NCBI GenBank assembly: GCA_964617825.1
Contig: CAZTWL010000017.1
Span: forward strand, 22,060-86,059
Direction: 5' to 3'
From: VSJD01 sp964617825
GTDB lineage: Bacteria; Verrucomicrobiota; Kiritimatiellia; JAAZAB01
Length of the DNA: 64,000 nt
The position numbers were made by a program, and so were the translations under genes. Positions 16,580 to 26,044 of this stretch are shown in pieces (within the stretch, counting starts at the first letter, position 1; each line of letters begins with the position of its first letter). The notes under the pieces were generated by a model. It saw nothing but the letters and a program-made list of their open reading frames with translations, did no database searches and was not told where the DNA came from.

Positions 16580-19500
16580 TTAAAATTCCAAATGCAATAA
16601 TCCAGCTTGATCCGGCTTGACAGTCAGCCGTTGGAATTGGCCCAGATGCATGAACGTGATTTCTTTTGCGTTAAGCGTGACTCGCCGCGGCCTTTGTGTG
16701 ACGCCGAATTCAATCCTTGCGCCTGGACGAACTTGGCCAAGCTTGACTTCGGCGACCGATTTCCCAGCGTCAAATGATGCGGTGTCGATGCTGAGATTCC
16801 GCCAGGTTTCCAGCCATGCCGGATAGCTGTGGGCCTGAACGAGAGCTTTCAAATAACTAGACAGTAGGTTCTTGGGCAGATAGCGTGGGGGACAATGGAT
16901 GCCGCGCCATTTTCTTAGCATCACCTCGTGTTTGTCGCCGAATGCAATCTCCTTTTTCAGTTCTTCCATTTCAATTTTTCCGCTCAAGGCCAGGAACATC
17001 AGTCGGCTGCAGTAGGTCTGTATATCGCCCCACCGATATCCGTTGCGCACCGTCGATGTCCTTTTGATTAAGTTTTGTCGGAATAATTCCATGACATGCG
17101 CCGTTTCATCCGGACAATTCCGGGCGAGCAGCATGAAAACTTCCGGGAAAATTCCTTCGGTACTCAAGTTGTAGATGCCTGTGCCGCCATAGCCGTTTTC
17201 GTCAAGGTCGGGCACGTGCAGAAATCCATCGCTGGCGCTGGCTTCATCGCCCAAAGTTTTGGTAATGTACCAGGGGCCGCGCCGGAAAAACTTGTAAAAA
17301 TATATATAGGACGAACGGAAGATTGCCAGCCGCGCGGCGCCCTGCTTTGCCCCGATGTAACGTGCCAGAGCCAGGGATTCGCTGTCGCCGATTTCTTCCG
17401 CCATGCGCGCAAAGGCGGTGAATGCGCCATAATTCGCGCCTTCCACCCAGAGCCGGCCGTTTTCGGCGTAAGGCGAACTCATGCAGCACCAGTCCTGCAA
17501 CACCCGGAAATATTCGAAGGCGCCCTTGATCGTTTCCCAGTGCTTGTGCAGCGTTTCCCATCCGTCGACAAGCAGCGTTCCAAGATAAATTGCTGTAAAG
17601 GCAAGACCTGTGCCCCAGTCGTTTTCAATTAACGGGGCCGGCAAGTTGGCGATTGTTTCCCGCCTGCCGTTGGGAAGAAAATTCGACAGTGAGACATTGA
17701 TATAACATATCTTATATTTCATCCCGGTGATTGGTTCTACCCGGTCATACCAGCCGTAAAACTGCTTTCTGACGATTTTTGGATCGGTGTAAATCCCGGC
17801 GATTTCGTCAGCCTCAGGATAGCGCCGCATAAGATCGCCCCAGTCGGTGCGACAATAGAAATAGGTCCGTTCGAAATCGATGGCCCGCGGCAGATTTTCC
17901 CGGATGCGTCGCCTTAATGGTTCGAGTGCCTTGCCGTCCAGATGGGTGAACATCCAGACGGGAATCATGTATTTTTCAAGATATGCGCCTGGATAAGGAT
18001 AATAAAGGTCGTCCGCAAGTTTGTCGGCGAACTTTTCCTGGAAGTTCCAGTAATCGTCCCAGCCATCGGCCAATTCCGTCCGGATGGCGTCATCCTTTGC
18101 CGCGCGCAGCGGGAATTTCCTTCGTTCCGGGATGAACGGCAAGCGGTAGGAGGAACAGTCGGCATTGACCAGACCCTTGAGATAACCATATTTTGTCGGA
18201 AAATTGAAATTAACGGACGTCTCCGGCATAATAAAATCTTTAAGGTCGGAGGTCATGTCGGCCAACGGCGGCAACGGAGCGGTTTTCAAGGGCGTTGTTC
18301 CCCAGTCGTCCTTAATCATCCGGTAACGAAAACGCTGCGCGATCTCAACCTGCTGCGAGTTTTCGTGAACCTGGTAATATTCCTCGGCATCGATAGGATA
18401 GGCCAACGCCGCCCTGGACCAGAAATGGCAGCGGTTATATGCATCCAGCCGGAAGGCGTCGCTTTGCGTTTCATTCGGCATGAAGCTTTCGATGCCGAAG
18501 GGCGAGACGACAAATCCGACGCCGAATATGCCGTCGGTATTGACCGCCAGTTCCGTCAGCAATCCATTGTGGCGCAGCAATGTTATGCTTTCCGGCTGCT
18601 TCTGAACGATCACTTGGATGGGAATATCCGGAAATTCAGTGGCGCCGAATAAGAAAAAGAAATTTTCACTCAGGTCCCCGTCGATTTCGCGGCAATAGGC
18701 CGTTTCCAGGCATGTAATGTCGCGAACAACCAGTCCCTTCTTAAGCGGCAGCATTATCCGGGTATAGTTGCCGGAATATTCAAGTTCGCTTAGGCGCAAT
18801 TGGCGGTCGTCGGTCTCGACCATTACCGCAGCTGAGGCGAGCGAATAAACGCAACCGAAGTTTATGGCAGTCTTGCCGGGACGGTCGAACTTGGTCCGCC
18901 AACTGACGCTTAAGTAGGTGATCTCCAACTGGTCGGCGTGCCAGTCAACCTGGGCGGGCGCAAAAGTGCCGTGATAGCGTTTGGCGGGATCGATGCCTTC
19001 CGGTAGCAACGAATATTGCCAGCGATGCATTTTGCGGTAGTCGGGATGCCCGCATAAATACATGCGGGTCAAACTGCCCAGGGTGGGCATGGCGCAATCC
19101 AGCAGGCCATCACCCTTGGTGAACCCGAAGCGGCCGATGGAACGTTTATCCGCGTTGACACCTATGCGGTAATCTTTTAACGATGGCGTGTCGGGTGTAT
19201 CGGGGTATTCAGGCGCGGTGGGGCAGGGCATAATTTCGTCGGCGGCGGGTTCCGGCAGTTTTCCTGCTGATGGCGCGGCGTGCAGGTAAAGAATTATTTG
19301 GCCAGGTTCCATGTATTCCGGAATGTCGCATTCCAGGCTGACAACATGTCGCCCGGCGCTGAGTTCATGCGCAAAGGATTTGCACAATCCGCCATATCCC
19401 GGATACGAAGTGATGGCATGGCTCCAGGAACACGAATGTTCCTGGTCGTCCAATCGGTATTTTTCAATGCAATTGTATGTTGCCCCCTTGGAATATAATC

Positions 19501-19654
19501 GCTCGGCAAAAGACAGTATGATCGATTGTTTTTGCTGGAGTACAAACTCAGTTTTCAATTGTTGCCGGCCGGCTTGGACGGCCCAGTCGGCCAGCGTGTC
19601 CTGCTCGTAATCAAAGTAAAATATCTGGTTACAGGGTGTCTGTTTTTTTGTCAT
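16580..19654 (-). CDS. Large unsecreted protein with helical toroid-like C-terminal half, copy 1
   Basis: A 1024-residue protein without signal peptide or membrane segment, so probably cytoplasmic. The start ATG overlaps the upstream stop (ATGA, 19651-19654), and AAGAGGAG sits just upstream. The N-terminal half is beta-rich and has an RFGFTKGDGLLDC...MYLCGH block; the C-terminal half is helical with IENDWGTGLAF and WVEGANYGAFTAFARMAE, the repeat style of alpha/alpha-toroid glycosidases and lyases. It shares these blocks with the protein encoded at 43003-45885. I do not recognise the family. The operon with a DUF5107-TPR protein and an AraC regulator suggests work on imported sugars; the enzymatic role is inferred. 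Confidence 0.7.
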   Translation of the reverse strand: MTKKQTPCNQIFYFDYEQDTLADWAVQAGRQQLKTEFVLQQKQSIILSFAERLYSKGATYNCIEKYRLDDQEHSCSWSHAITSYPGYGGLCKSFAHELSAGRHVVSLECDIPEYMEPGQIILYLHAAPSAGKLPEPAADEIMPCPTAPEYPDTPDTPSLKDYRIGVNADKRSIGRFGFTKGDGLLDCAMPTLGSLTRMYLCGHPDYRKMHRWQYSLLPEGIDPAKRYHGTFAPAQVDWHADQLEITYLSVSWRTKFDRPGKTAINFGCVYSLASAAVMVETDDRQLRLSELEYSGNYTRIMLPLKKGLVVRDITCLETAYCREIDGDLSENFFFLFGATEFPDIPIQVIVQKQPESITLLRHNGLLTELAVNTDGIFGVGFVVSPFGIESFMPNETQSDAFRLDAYNRCHFWSRAALAYPIDAEEYYQVHENSQQVEIAQRFRYRMIKDDWGTTPLKTAPLPPLADMTSDLKDFIMPETSVNFNFPTKYGYLKGLVNADCSSYRLPFIPERRKFPLRAAKDDAIRTELADGWDDYWNFQEKFADKLADDLYYPYPGAYLEKYMIPVWMFTHLDGKALEPLRRRIRENLPRAIDFERTYFYCRTDWGDLMRRYPEADEIAGIYTDPKIVRKQFYGWYDRVEPITGMKYKICYINVSLSNFLPNGRRETIANLPAPLIENDWGTGLAFTAIYLGTLLVDGWETLHKHWETIKGAFEYFRVLQDWCCMSSPYAENGRLWVEGANYGAFTAFARMAEEIGDSESLALARYIGAKQGAARLAIFRSSYIYFYKFFRRGPWYITKTLGDEASASDGFLHVPDLDENGYGGTGIYNLSTEGIFPEVFMLLARNCPDETAHVMELFRQNLIKRTSTVRNGYRWGDIQTYCSRLMFLALSGKIEMEELKKEIAFGDKHEVMLRKWRGIHCPPRYLPKNLLSSYLKALVQAHSYPAWLETWRNLSIDTASFDAGKSVAEVKLGQVRPGARIEFGVTQRPRRVTLNAKEITFMHLGQFQRLTVKPDQAGLLHLEF

Positions 19655-22600
19655 GATACTTTCGCTCCTCTTCCGTAATTTGTGTCTTTCGATATCATTT
19701 GGATGGTTTTATTCAGGAGATAAAGCTGTAAATTATACGGGTCGATCATTTTGAGGGTATGTGCCTCCTTCCGGACTTCACTCATCCGCCCTAATCCGAG
19801 CAAGCCAAAACATTTGAGAATCAAGCCGGCAACGGTATTGAGCTTGGCGATTTCGTATTCAAAAGGTACGGGCGTGGGCGAACCGACGCCGAAGTAGGGA
19901 TAGGCGGTTTTATTGTCAATCAGTTTTTTGCCCGCGGTCACCATATCGTTCAACACGGTGTTCGCTTCCGTAATCCGGCCCAGCTTCCGTAGCGCCAGAG
20001 CACGGAATAGATTGATCTCCGTCGTGGCCGACTTGTCGATGCAAGCCTCGACAAAAGCGGCGTGCGCCTTCGGTTTGGCGCCGAGCTTTTCGAAAGCTAG
20101 TCCCAGGCGATAGTAGATGTGCGCTTCCTGGGCGAAATAGCTCTTGCCTTCGCCGTAGTTCGCAGGAAACCGTGTGCCGGTCATATATTCCGCGGCGGCC
20201 TTGTCGTATTCGCCCTTGTCATAATACCGGTTGCCCTTGAGCACGTGCAGCCATGCGTGATGTCGGGTAAGTTTGCCCTCGCCGCCCTCATAGGTATGGA
20301 AGGTATGGCGCCTGGCCATTTCGATCGCAGCGTCATATTCGCCCTGCATTGTCAGCAAAATCATGCGATCAAGCACGCAATCGTCCCGCGATTCGGCCAG
20401 CGCCTCGTTATGCGCATAGAGGGCGAGGCGCTCGTCAGGCGGAACGCCGGCGTTCTTGAGCAACTGCTGCAATTCGTAGAAAAGTCTGCTGTTGTCGGGC
20501 GCCAGTCGAAAGGCTTTTTCCATGTGGCGGCGTGCGATGGGATGGTCGCCCCGCTTGTCGAAATACGCTATGGCCAAATTGCGATGCGCGGGAGCGAAAG
20601 AAGGTTTTAAGCGCGCGGATATCTCCCATTGGCGGATAGCCTCTTCATAGCGGGTCTTGTCGTAATACAGGCAGCCGAGGTAGTACGGCGCCATTGCGCC
20701 AGACGGATGCAGCGCGCAGGCGTTTTCCAAGACGGCGATATCCGCGAGGCGCGCCGGGAAGCAATAAGTCGGGTCCGCGCGGTCGGCTTGTTGACAGCAT
20801 TTTACGGCCTGCGTCTTGTCGCCCAGAAGCGCGCGGCAATATCCCGCATAGTAGCGGACCAGCGAATAGGACGCCCCAGCCGCCTTGAGCACATCAAGCG
20901 CGTCCCGGTAAAAACCGGCGTCCATGTAAAAAACAGCGGCGTCCAGATAATACTCCGGTTTGCCTATAAAGCGTTCCCGGATCGCCGCCATTTCGCGCGC
21001 CGCCTTTTGCCTTCTCCCCACTGCGCGTTGCGCCAGATAAAGTTCGAAGCGCGGCAGGATGTCCAGTCGGTCTTGTGCGGCCTGCGCGTTCGATATTTCC
21101 AGCGCCTGACGGGGATCTCCGCCGTGGCGCAGGATGGCGGCTTTCAGAATATGCGCCCGGAGGTGTTGCGCGTTTGTGCCGATGGCTAGATCGAGTTTGG
21201 CGAGCGCCGGCGCATACTCGCCGCGCAAGGCGTCGATTTCCGCAAGTTTGGTATAGCCGGCGCTGCGCCAGGCATAGTTCCAGATGCCGCGTGAGAAACT
21301 CCGATAAGCTTCCTCCGTCCGGCCCAAATACCGCAGGGCAAGACCGCGCATGTGGAAGACTTCTGTATCGTAAGGATTTCCGTTGCGCAGGGTAAGACGC
21401 TCAATGGCTTTGTCGTAATGGGCGATGGCCTGGTCGAAGCACCCGTTCCTGAGCATGGAATTGCCCATGGCCGTGTTGCAGCGGATATCGCCCGGATCAC
21501 GCCGGAGTCCGTCCCGGTAATAATCCTCTGCGACATAAGTGTGATGCCGGTATTGCTCCAGGTGCAGTCCATTAATGTACAATTCCTCGACGCTGGGGAT
21601 TTTATTAGGCGCGAGGGCAGGGGGGCGCGGCGCGATCGGCTTTTTAGTTTCGCGCGCGCGACCGCCGAAAGCGACCAGCGTCTTCCCCTCCTGCGAAAGC
21701 AGTGCGGCGACAATCCGATCCAGACGTTTTGCTGGGATGCCTTCCAACTCCCGGCAGTATGGGTGTCCGGGCGACACATGCGCTTGCTCTTCAAACAGCA
21801 CTTGGCCGTCCTCTGACAGCCTGACGGTGCACTTTTTATAATCCGCAGTGGCATTGAAACCCAGAAACAGCCGGTTGCCGCGCTTTTCGAGGTTGACGGC
21901 GGCGTCGATGGTCGCGTTCTTGATGGCGCCGATTTTCGAGATCGGATACCAATATTGCTCGAAACATTTGGTTTCGAAAGGCATGATCCACGAAAAATCA
22001 GGCTGGTTATCGGTATAGACTCCGGTCATCAGCTCGATATAGCGGCTGCCGTCGTCCGTCAGGTTAGCGCACCAGTTGTTGCCGAAGGCATGGTTGCCCC
22101 AATGAAAGAGCTTTTTGCCGGGCGCGATGCCGTGATCGGCAACAGTGACTACGCCGCAGTCCCGGCCGAAATCGTAGCCGGAAACAAAATCCATGTTCGA
22201 CTGGCCAAGGGATACCATGTAGGAGGACGGCACCACCACCGCAGGATAACGGGAGATATCCGTGCCTTTCGCGAAGTCATAGGGCCGGGCGGTTTGATAA
22301 ACGCCTTTGGCGATGGGCCAGGAAATGACCGCGCGCCGGTCATGGTCGTTGACATATTCGACATCGGGTGGAAACACAACTTGATAGCGGTCGTTGACTG
22401 CAACGGCAAGGTTGGCCCACCACATGAAGCTTTGTGGAATGGGCGTTGCGTTGTAAAGACGCACTTTCACCTTGATAAAAGAACGACCGGGGCACACTGT
22501 GATTCCTGCCATGCCCCTGGTGCGGTTGAATGGCTCAGTTTCGCCGACCCAGACCGTTTTTTCGCCGTTGGCACATTCTTCGATGGCAGCCTCGACGGGC

Positions 22601-23007
22601 ATGAACGTGGTGGGACGGTGGTGCTGCGGCCAATTAAATTCAATGCCTCCCGAGCACCATGGTCCGGCCAGTCCGATCATTGCCGGCTTGATGACCGGGT
22701 TGTGGTAGATGAAATCGTAACGGTTGGTTTTATCGTAGGCGCGTTGGATCTTGCCGCCGATTTGCGGGAGCACTTTTATGCCGATATATTCGTTTTCCAG
22801 CGTTGCCACGGCATACGAATGGTCGGTTTTATCGGAGCTTATGCCGTCGGTAAATGCCAGGGGATACAGCCTGCCGCTGGCGCCCTGATAAGGTTTTTTC
22901 TCGAAGAACATCGGCAAGGCAAGCGGCTTGCACGGCAAATACGAAGGAATGTTTTCCTTTTTGAATCCGGCCTTGACCATTCGGCGGCTTATACGCGAGT
23001 TGGCCAT
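19651..23007 (-). CDS. DUF5107 and tetratricopeptide-repeat protein
   Basis: A 1118-residue protein without a signal peptide. Residues about 30-400 match the DUF5107 pattern, a galactose-mutarotase-like beta-sandwich (ENEYIGIKVLPQIGGKI, GGIEFNWPQHHRPTTF, HWGNHAFGNNW). Residues about 490-1090 are a long series of TPR helices (for example DPGDIRCNTAMGNSMLRNG, MAPYYLGCLYYDKTRYEEA). Proteins of this layout occur in bacterial sugar-utilisation loci; their biochemical role is not settled. The sugar-binding domain plus TPR scaffold suggests a sensor, an assembly platform or an enzyme on oligosaccharides. The gene follows an AraC-family gene after 127 bases and is translationally coupled to the next one by a four-base overlap. 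Confidence 0.8.
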   Translation of the reverse strand: MANSRISRRMVKAGFKKENIPSYLPCKPLALPMFFEKKPYQGASGRLYPLAFTDGISSDKTDHSYAVATLENEYIGIKVLPQIGGKIQRAYDKTNRYDFIYHNPVIKPAMIGLAGPWCSGGIEFNWPQHHRPTTFMPVEAAIEECANGEKTVWVGETEPFNRTRGMAGITVCPGRSFIKVKVRLYNATPIPQSFMWWANLAVAVNDRYQVVFPPDVEYVNDHDRRAVISWPIAKGVYQTARPYDFAKGTDISRYPAVVVPSSYMVSLGQSNMDFVSGYDFGRDCGVVTVADHGIAPGKKLFHWGNHAFGNNWCANLTDDGSRYIELMTGVYTDNQPDFSWIMPFETKCFEQYWYPISKIGAIKNATIDAAVNLEKRGNRLFLGFNATADYKKCTVRLSEDGQVLFEEQAHVSPGHPYCRELEGIPAKRLDRIVAALLSQEGKTLVAFGGRARETKKPIAPRPPALAPNKIPSVEELYINGLHLEQYRHHTYVAEDYYRDGLRRDPGDIRCNTAMGNSMLRNGCFDQAIAHYDKAIERLTLRNGNPYDTEVFHMRGLALRYLGRTEEAYRSFSRGIWNYAWRSAGYTKLAEIDALRGEYAPALAKLDLAIGTNAQHLRAHILKAAILRHGGDPRQALEISNAQAAQDRLDILPRFELYLAQRAVGRRQKAAREMAAIRERFIGKPEYYLDAAVFYMDAGFYRDALDVLKAAGASYSLVRYYAGYCRALLGDKTQAVKCCQQADRADPTYCFPARLADIAVLENACALHPSGAMAPYYLGCLYYDKTRYEEAIRQWEISARLKPSFAPAHRNLAIAYFDKRGDHPIARRHMEKAFRLAPDNSRLFYELQQLLKNAGVPPDERLALYAHNEALAESRDDCVLDRMILLTMQGEYDAAIEMARRHTFHTYEGGEGKLTRHHAWLHVLKGNRYYDKGEYDKAAAEYMTGTRFPANYGEGKSYFAQEAHIYYRLGLAFEKLGAKPKAHAAFVEACIDKSATTEINLFRALALRKLGRITEANTVLNDMVTAGKKLIDNKTAYPYFGVGSPTPVPFEYEIAKLNTVAGLILKCFGLLGLGRMSEVRKEAHTLKMIDPYNLQLYLLNKTIQMISKDTNYGRGAKVS

Positions 23008-23134
23008 AAAGCGAACCTTCCCGTTGATGGTTGTTTTTAAAGGCTGAGTCCGGCTTTTGATCGATGCCGATAAAAAGCGTACCCCGGAAATAGGCTCGTG
23101 TCTTTAGACAATACTCCTGATTATTTGCACAATC

Positions 23135-24010
23135 TTACTGTTGGATACTGAGAAAGGAACGTTCGGAAGGGCTGCGGCCAAATTGCTTTTTGAAGGCGCG
23201 ACTGAAATAGTGAATTGACTTGAAGCCAAAATAGTCGGCGACCTGCTTAATCGGCATTTCGGAATAAGCCAGAACGAGCCGGGCTTTTTCCAGCCGGTAT
23301 TTATTCATATATTGAATGGGTGCGCAGCCTGTGTTCCGTCTGAATATCTCGGAAAATCGGCTAGGGCTTAAGTGTGCGGTTTGCGCCAGCATTTTGAGGG
23401 TCATTTTTTCGCGGTAGTGGTTAAGAATGCAATCCAGAGCCCTTTTTATGGGAGTGTCTCCCAGGTTGGCGTCTGCGGGTGAGTGTTTGTCTCGTGAATA
23501 ACGCCTCAATATCATGGCGAAACATTCAAGCAGATAGGCAAAAACAAAAACACTGTCCGCGGGCCGTGCGCTTTTGAATTCAAATTCCAGGCGCTTAAGA
23601 ATGCCGCCGGCCGCATTACGTCCGATGTTGACCTTCTGCCAGTCGGCTTTGACATTGCCGAACAATATCGAAAGCTTGCCGAAATTTTCAAGTAGCATTG
23701 GAGCATGGTTTATCTGGAGAGCCCGGCAGCCGGTGGCGCCAATCCTCCAGGCGTGCGGCTTGCCTGACGGAATAATCAGGATTTCACCCTCGTTGACTCT
23801 CATGCGGTTGCCTTGCGGATCGTTCAGATCGAATCGGCCGGAAACAATCATGAGTTCCTGAAATAAGTCGTGCTTGTGAAAATCAACTTCTCCGCAAAAG
23901 GGAGGGTAATTGACAAGGCTGATTAATTCGAATGGCGGGAACAGCATCTTTGGCGGGAACCACGTTTTGATTTTGCTGTTGTTTTTCAAGCTGTGGTCTT
24001 TATTTGACAT
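23135..24010 (-). CDS. AraC-family transcriptional regulator
   Basis: A 291-residue protein from the ATG at 24010; an in-frame ATG at 24121 would add 37 poorly conserved residues and neither start has a strong ribosome site. The N-terminal part is an AraC-type cupin sensor (VDFHKHDLFQELMIVSGRF, EILIIPSGKPHAW). Residues about 185-291 are two helix-turn-helix units of the AraC type (LKMLAQTAHLSPSRFSEIFR and IKQVADYFGFKSIHYFSRAFKK). Such regulators usually activate sugar-utilisation genes on binding a sugar. It heads the minus-strand set with the DUF5107-TPR and toroid-like genes, the likely targets, and is divergent from arnT. Confidence 0.85.
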   Translation of the reverse strand: MSNKDHSLKNNSKIKTWFPPKMLFPPFELISLVNYPPFCGEVDFHKHDLFQELMIVSGRFDLNDPQGNRMRVNEGEILIIPSGKPHAWRIGATGCRALQINHAPMLLENFGKLSILFGNVKADWQKVNIGRNAAGGILKRLEFEFKSARPADSVFVFAYLLECFAMILRRYSRDKHSPADANLGDTPIKRALDCILNHYREKMTLKMLAQTAHLSPSRFSEIFRRNTGCAPIQYMNKYRLEKARLVLAYSEMPIKQVADYFGFKSIHYFSRAFKKQFGRSPSERSFLSIQQ

Positions 24011-24237
24011 TTTAGCTGGCTGCCCCCTTCTACGGCTTGCCAATTGTAATCCGGCGCTCGAGAATGTATCAGAATGTTGCGACATGCGAAAATGATTTCT
24101 GGAAGCCGGAAACGATGCCAATCACGAGTTTGTGCCCGCCGGTCATGGGTGTATTCCGGCCATGCAATCGTTTTTTTCTAGCCTTTTTGCTTGTGCAAGG
24201 AAAAGGGCTTCGACTACAGTACTCAAAAAGGATCAGC

Positions 24238-25902
24238 ATGAATTCAAATGATAAGCCAGTCGGAACCTCGATGCCGTTCGGGATTGTCGTTCTCTGCGTT
24301 CTCATATCGTTGGCTGGGATTGTCGATCATGACCTATGGACGCCGGATGAGCCGCGCGAAGCGGCGATCATGCTGAGCATGAGCCGAACAGGCAACCTGA
24401 TAATCCCCGACCTGGCGGGGGAGCCATTTGTTGAAAAGCCGCCCTTATATTACATTGTCGGCGCAGGGGCCTTGCGTCTGCTTGATCCCATCATGGGGAC
24501 AACTTCGGCATTAAGATTGACGTCTGCTCTGTGGGGACTGGGCGCCTTGGCGATGACTTGGTTAATGGGCAGGCGTCTGCTGGGGCGCGAACAGGGGGTC
24601 GTGGCCATGGCGCTTTTGGCCACAATGCCGGGGTTCATTCAAGTCACGCACTGGTTGCTGGTGGATAATGCGCTCCTTTTTTTCGTCACGGCGGCGCTCT
24701 GGTGTTTTACGGAGGCGTATATCGGACTGCGCCTGGGATTTCTACCGCTGGCGGCGATGTTTACGGGAGGAGCTTTCCTTTCCAAAGGTTTCATCGGACC
24801 GCTGATGATTATATTGGGCTGGCTGGGCCTGGCGTTTTCCTGGTGGAAACAGGTTGGCTGGCGAGGAATGTTCCAGACGCGTAGTCTAGCTCTGCATGGA
24901 CTGGCGTTGATTCTGTGTCTGGTCTTGATGTCGAGTTGGATGATTGCCCTGCGTGCGGTTGGCGGGCCGGACTTGTGGCATGAATGGTTTTGGGCCAATC
25001 ATATCGGACGTTTCTCAGGCGGTGCGACCCGATTGGGCCATATGCAGCCACCTTGGTATTATTTGCCGGTGATTGCCGTCTATCTCCTGCCCTGGCTGGT
25101 AATCATTCTTACCGGGGTTACCAACTTATTGATGACGCTCGGCCGTCGCCAAATGACGCCGGCCGGGCGAGTCCTGGCGGCCTGGGCGCTTGGCGGATTA
25201 TTGATCCTTTCGATTACCGCTACCAAGCGCGATATTTATCTGTCGGTTTTATTACCGGCCTTTGCCATGATCGGTGCGCAGGTATTGCGTTCGCCGATGA
25301 CCGGGCAACTTCAGAATACACTGTGGTTGTGGGTCGGGTGCATGCTGGGCAGTTTGCTGCTTTTTATGGTTGCGCCGTTCTTGGGACCGCAGGCGCAAGC
25401 TTTGACGGGTGGGTGGGGGTGGCCCCAGATAATTGTGGGACTGACGGCTCTGGCCTGTTGCGGGCGTTTGTTTATTGCCCGCGGCCCACTCTTTTACCGG
25501 GTTTTGGCCGCCACCACATTGTTCTATATTTGCGGCCTGACGGTTTTGTTCCCCATGGTGGACAGGTTCAAAAGCTATGGGGACGCATTTCGTGATATGG
25601 CCGAGCGCGTGACTACCGAGCCTGCCATACGCGTGGCCGGCTGGCGTTTCGACGAAACCACGCGGGCGGGTTTTTATTACTATTGCGACTTGGTATTTCC
25701 CGCGTTATCCGATATAAACGAACTCAATCGGGTTTTGGATAGGCGGCATTCCCGGTTCGACGGTATTCTGGCGCTTTCCCGGAATTTTCCTCCGGAATCG
25801 GCGTCCCTGCCGCCCTGGCGCGTGCGCGAAGAGGTCCGGATGGGTCCGCGCCGGACACTGCAATTGATCGAAGGCGAATGCGGGATAAAGCCGGTTAACT
25901 GA
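24238..25902 (+). CDS. arnT: ArnT-like glycosyltransferase (family 39/83 membrane protein)
   Basis: A 554-residue polytopic membrane protein. The start at 24238 is chosen because AAGGA lies just upstream and a first transmembrane helix follows; the frame stays open back to 24037 without family similarity. Motifs of the ArnT/PMT group are visible: DLWTPDEPREAA in the first periplasmic loop (the DE pair is the expected metal/acid site) and FVEKPPLYY. About ten further hydrophobic segments follow. ArnT moves 4-amino-4-deoxy-L-arabinose from undecaprenyl phosphate to lipid A. The following arnB and arnC support this substrate class, but related enzymes transfer other sugars, so specificity is inferred. 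Confidence 0.75.
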   Translation: MNSNDKPVGTSMPFGIVVLCVLISLAGIVDHDLWTPDEPREAAIMLSMSRTGNLIIPDLAGEPFVEKPPLYYIVGAGALRLLDPIMGTTSALRLTSALWGLGALAMTWLMGRRLLGREQGVVAMALLATMPGFIQVTHWLLVDNALLFFVTAALWCFTEAYIGLRLGFLPLAAMFTGGAFLSKGFIGPLMIILGWLGLAFSWWKQVGWRGMFQTRSLALHGLALILCLVLMSSWMIALRAVGGPDLWHEWFWANHIGRFSGGATRLGHMQPPWYYLPVIAVYLLPWLVIILTGVTNLLMTLGRRQMTPAGRVLAAWALGGLLILSITATKRDIYLSVLLPAFAMIGAQVLRSPMTGQLQNTLWLWVGCMLGSLLLFMVAPFLGPQAQALTGGWGWPQIIVGLTALACCGRLFIARGPLFYRVLAATTLFYICGLTVLFPMVDRFKSYGDAFRDMAERVTTEPAIRVAGWRFDETTRAGFYYYCDLVFPALSDINELNRVLDRRHSRFDGILALSRNFPPESASLPPWRVREEVRMGPRRTLQLIEGECGIKPVN

Positions 25903-26044
25903 ACGTTAAGGGATCACAAAACGCATGGCGGCGGAGAGCCGTGATTACGCTAGCCGGATATTGTATTTATTTGTATTCGCCCTGCTCCGTCGGGGCGTTT
26001 GGTAAAATTACGGCCTTTGGCCGCCTAACTCAATCAGGAGCATT

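Noticed and set aside
16233..16583. Open frame of 116 codons between the convergent DUF4838 and toroid-like genes
   Set aside because: Arg/Cys-rich composition without similarity, no ribosome site, and it runs into the end of the opposite-strand gene.
24191..24220. TTGTGC-N18-TACAGT as an arnT promoter
   Set aside because: The transcript would start at or inside the ribosome site at 24228-24232.
24037..24237. N-terminal extension of 67 codons on arnT
   Set aside because: It has no family similarity, overlaps the regulator's upstream region, and the ATG at 24238 has a good ribosome site.
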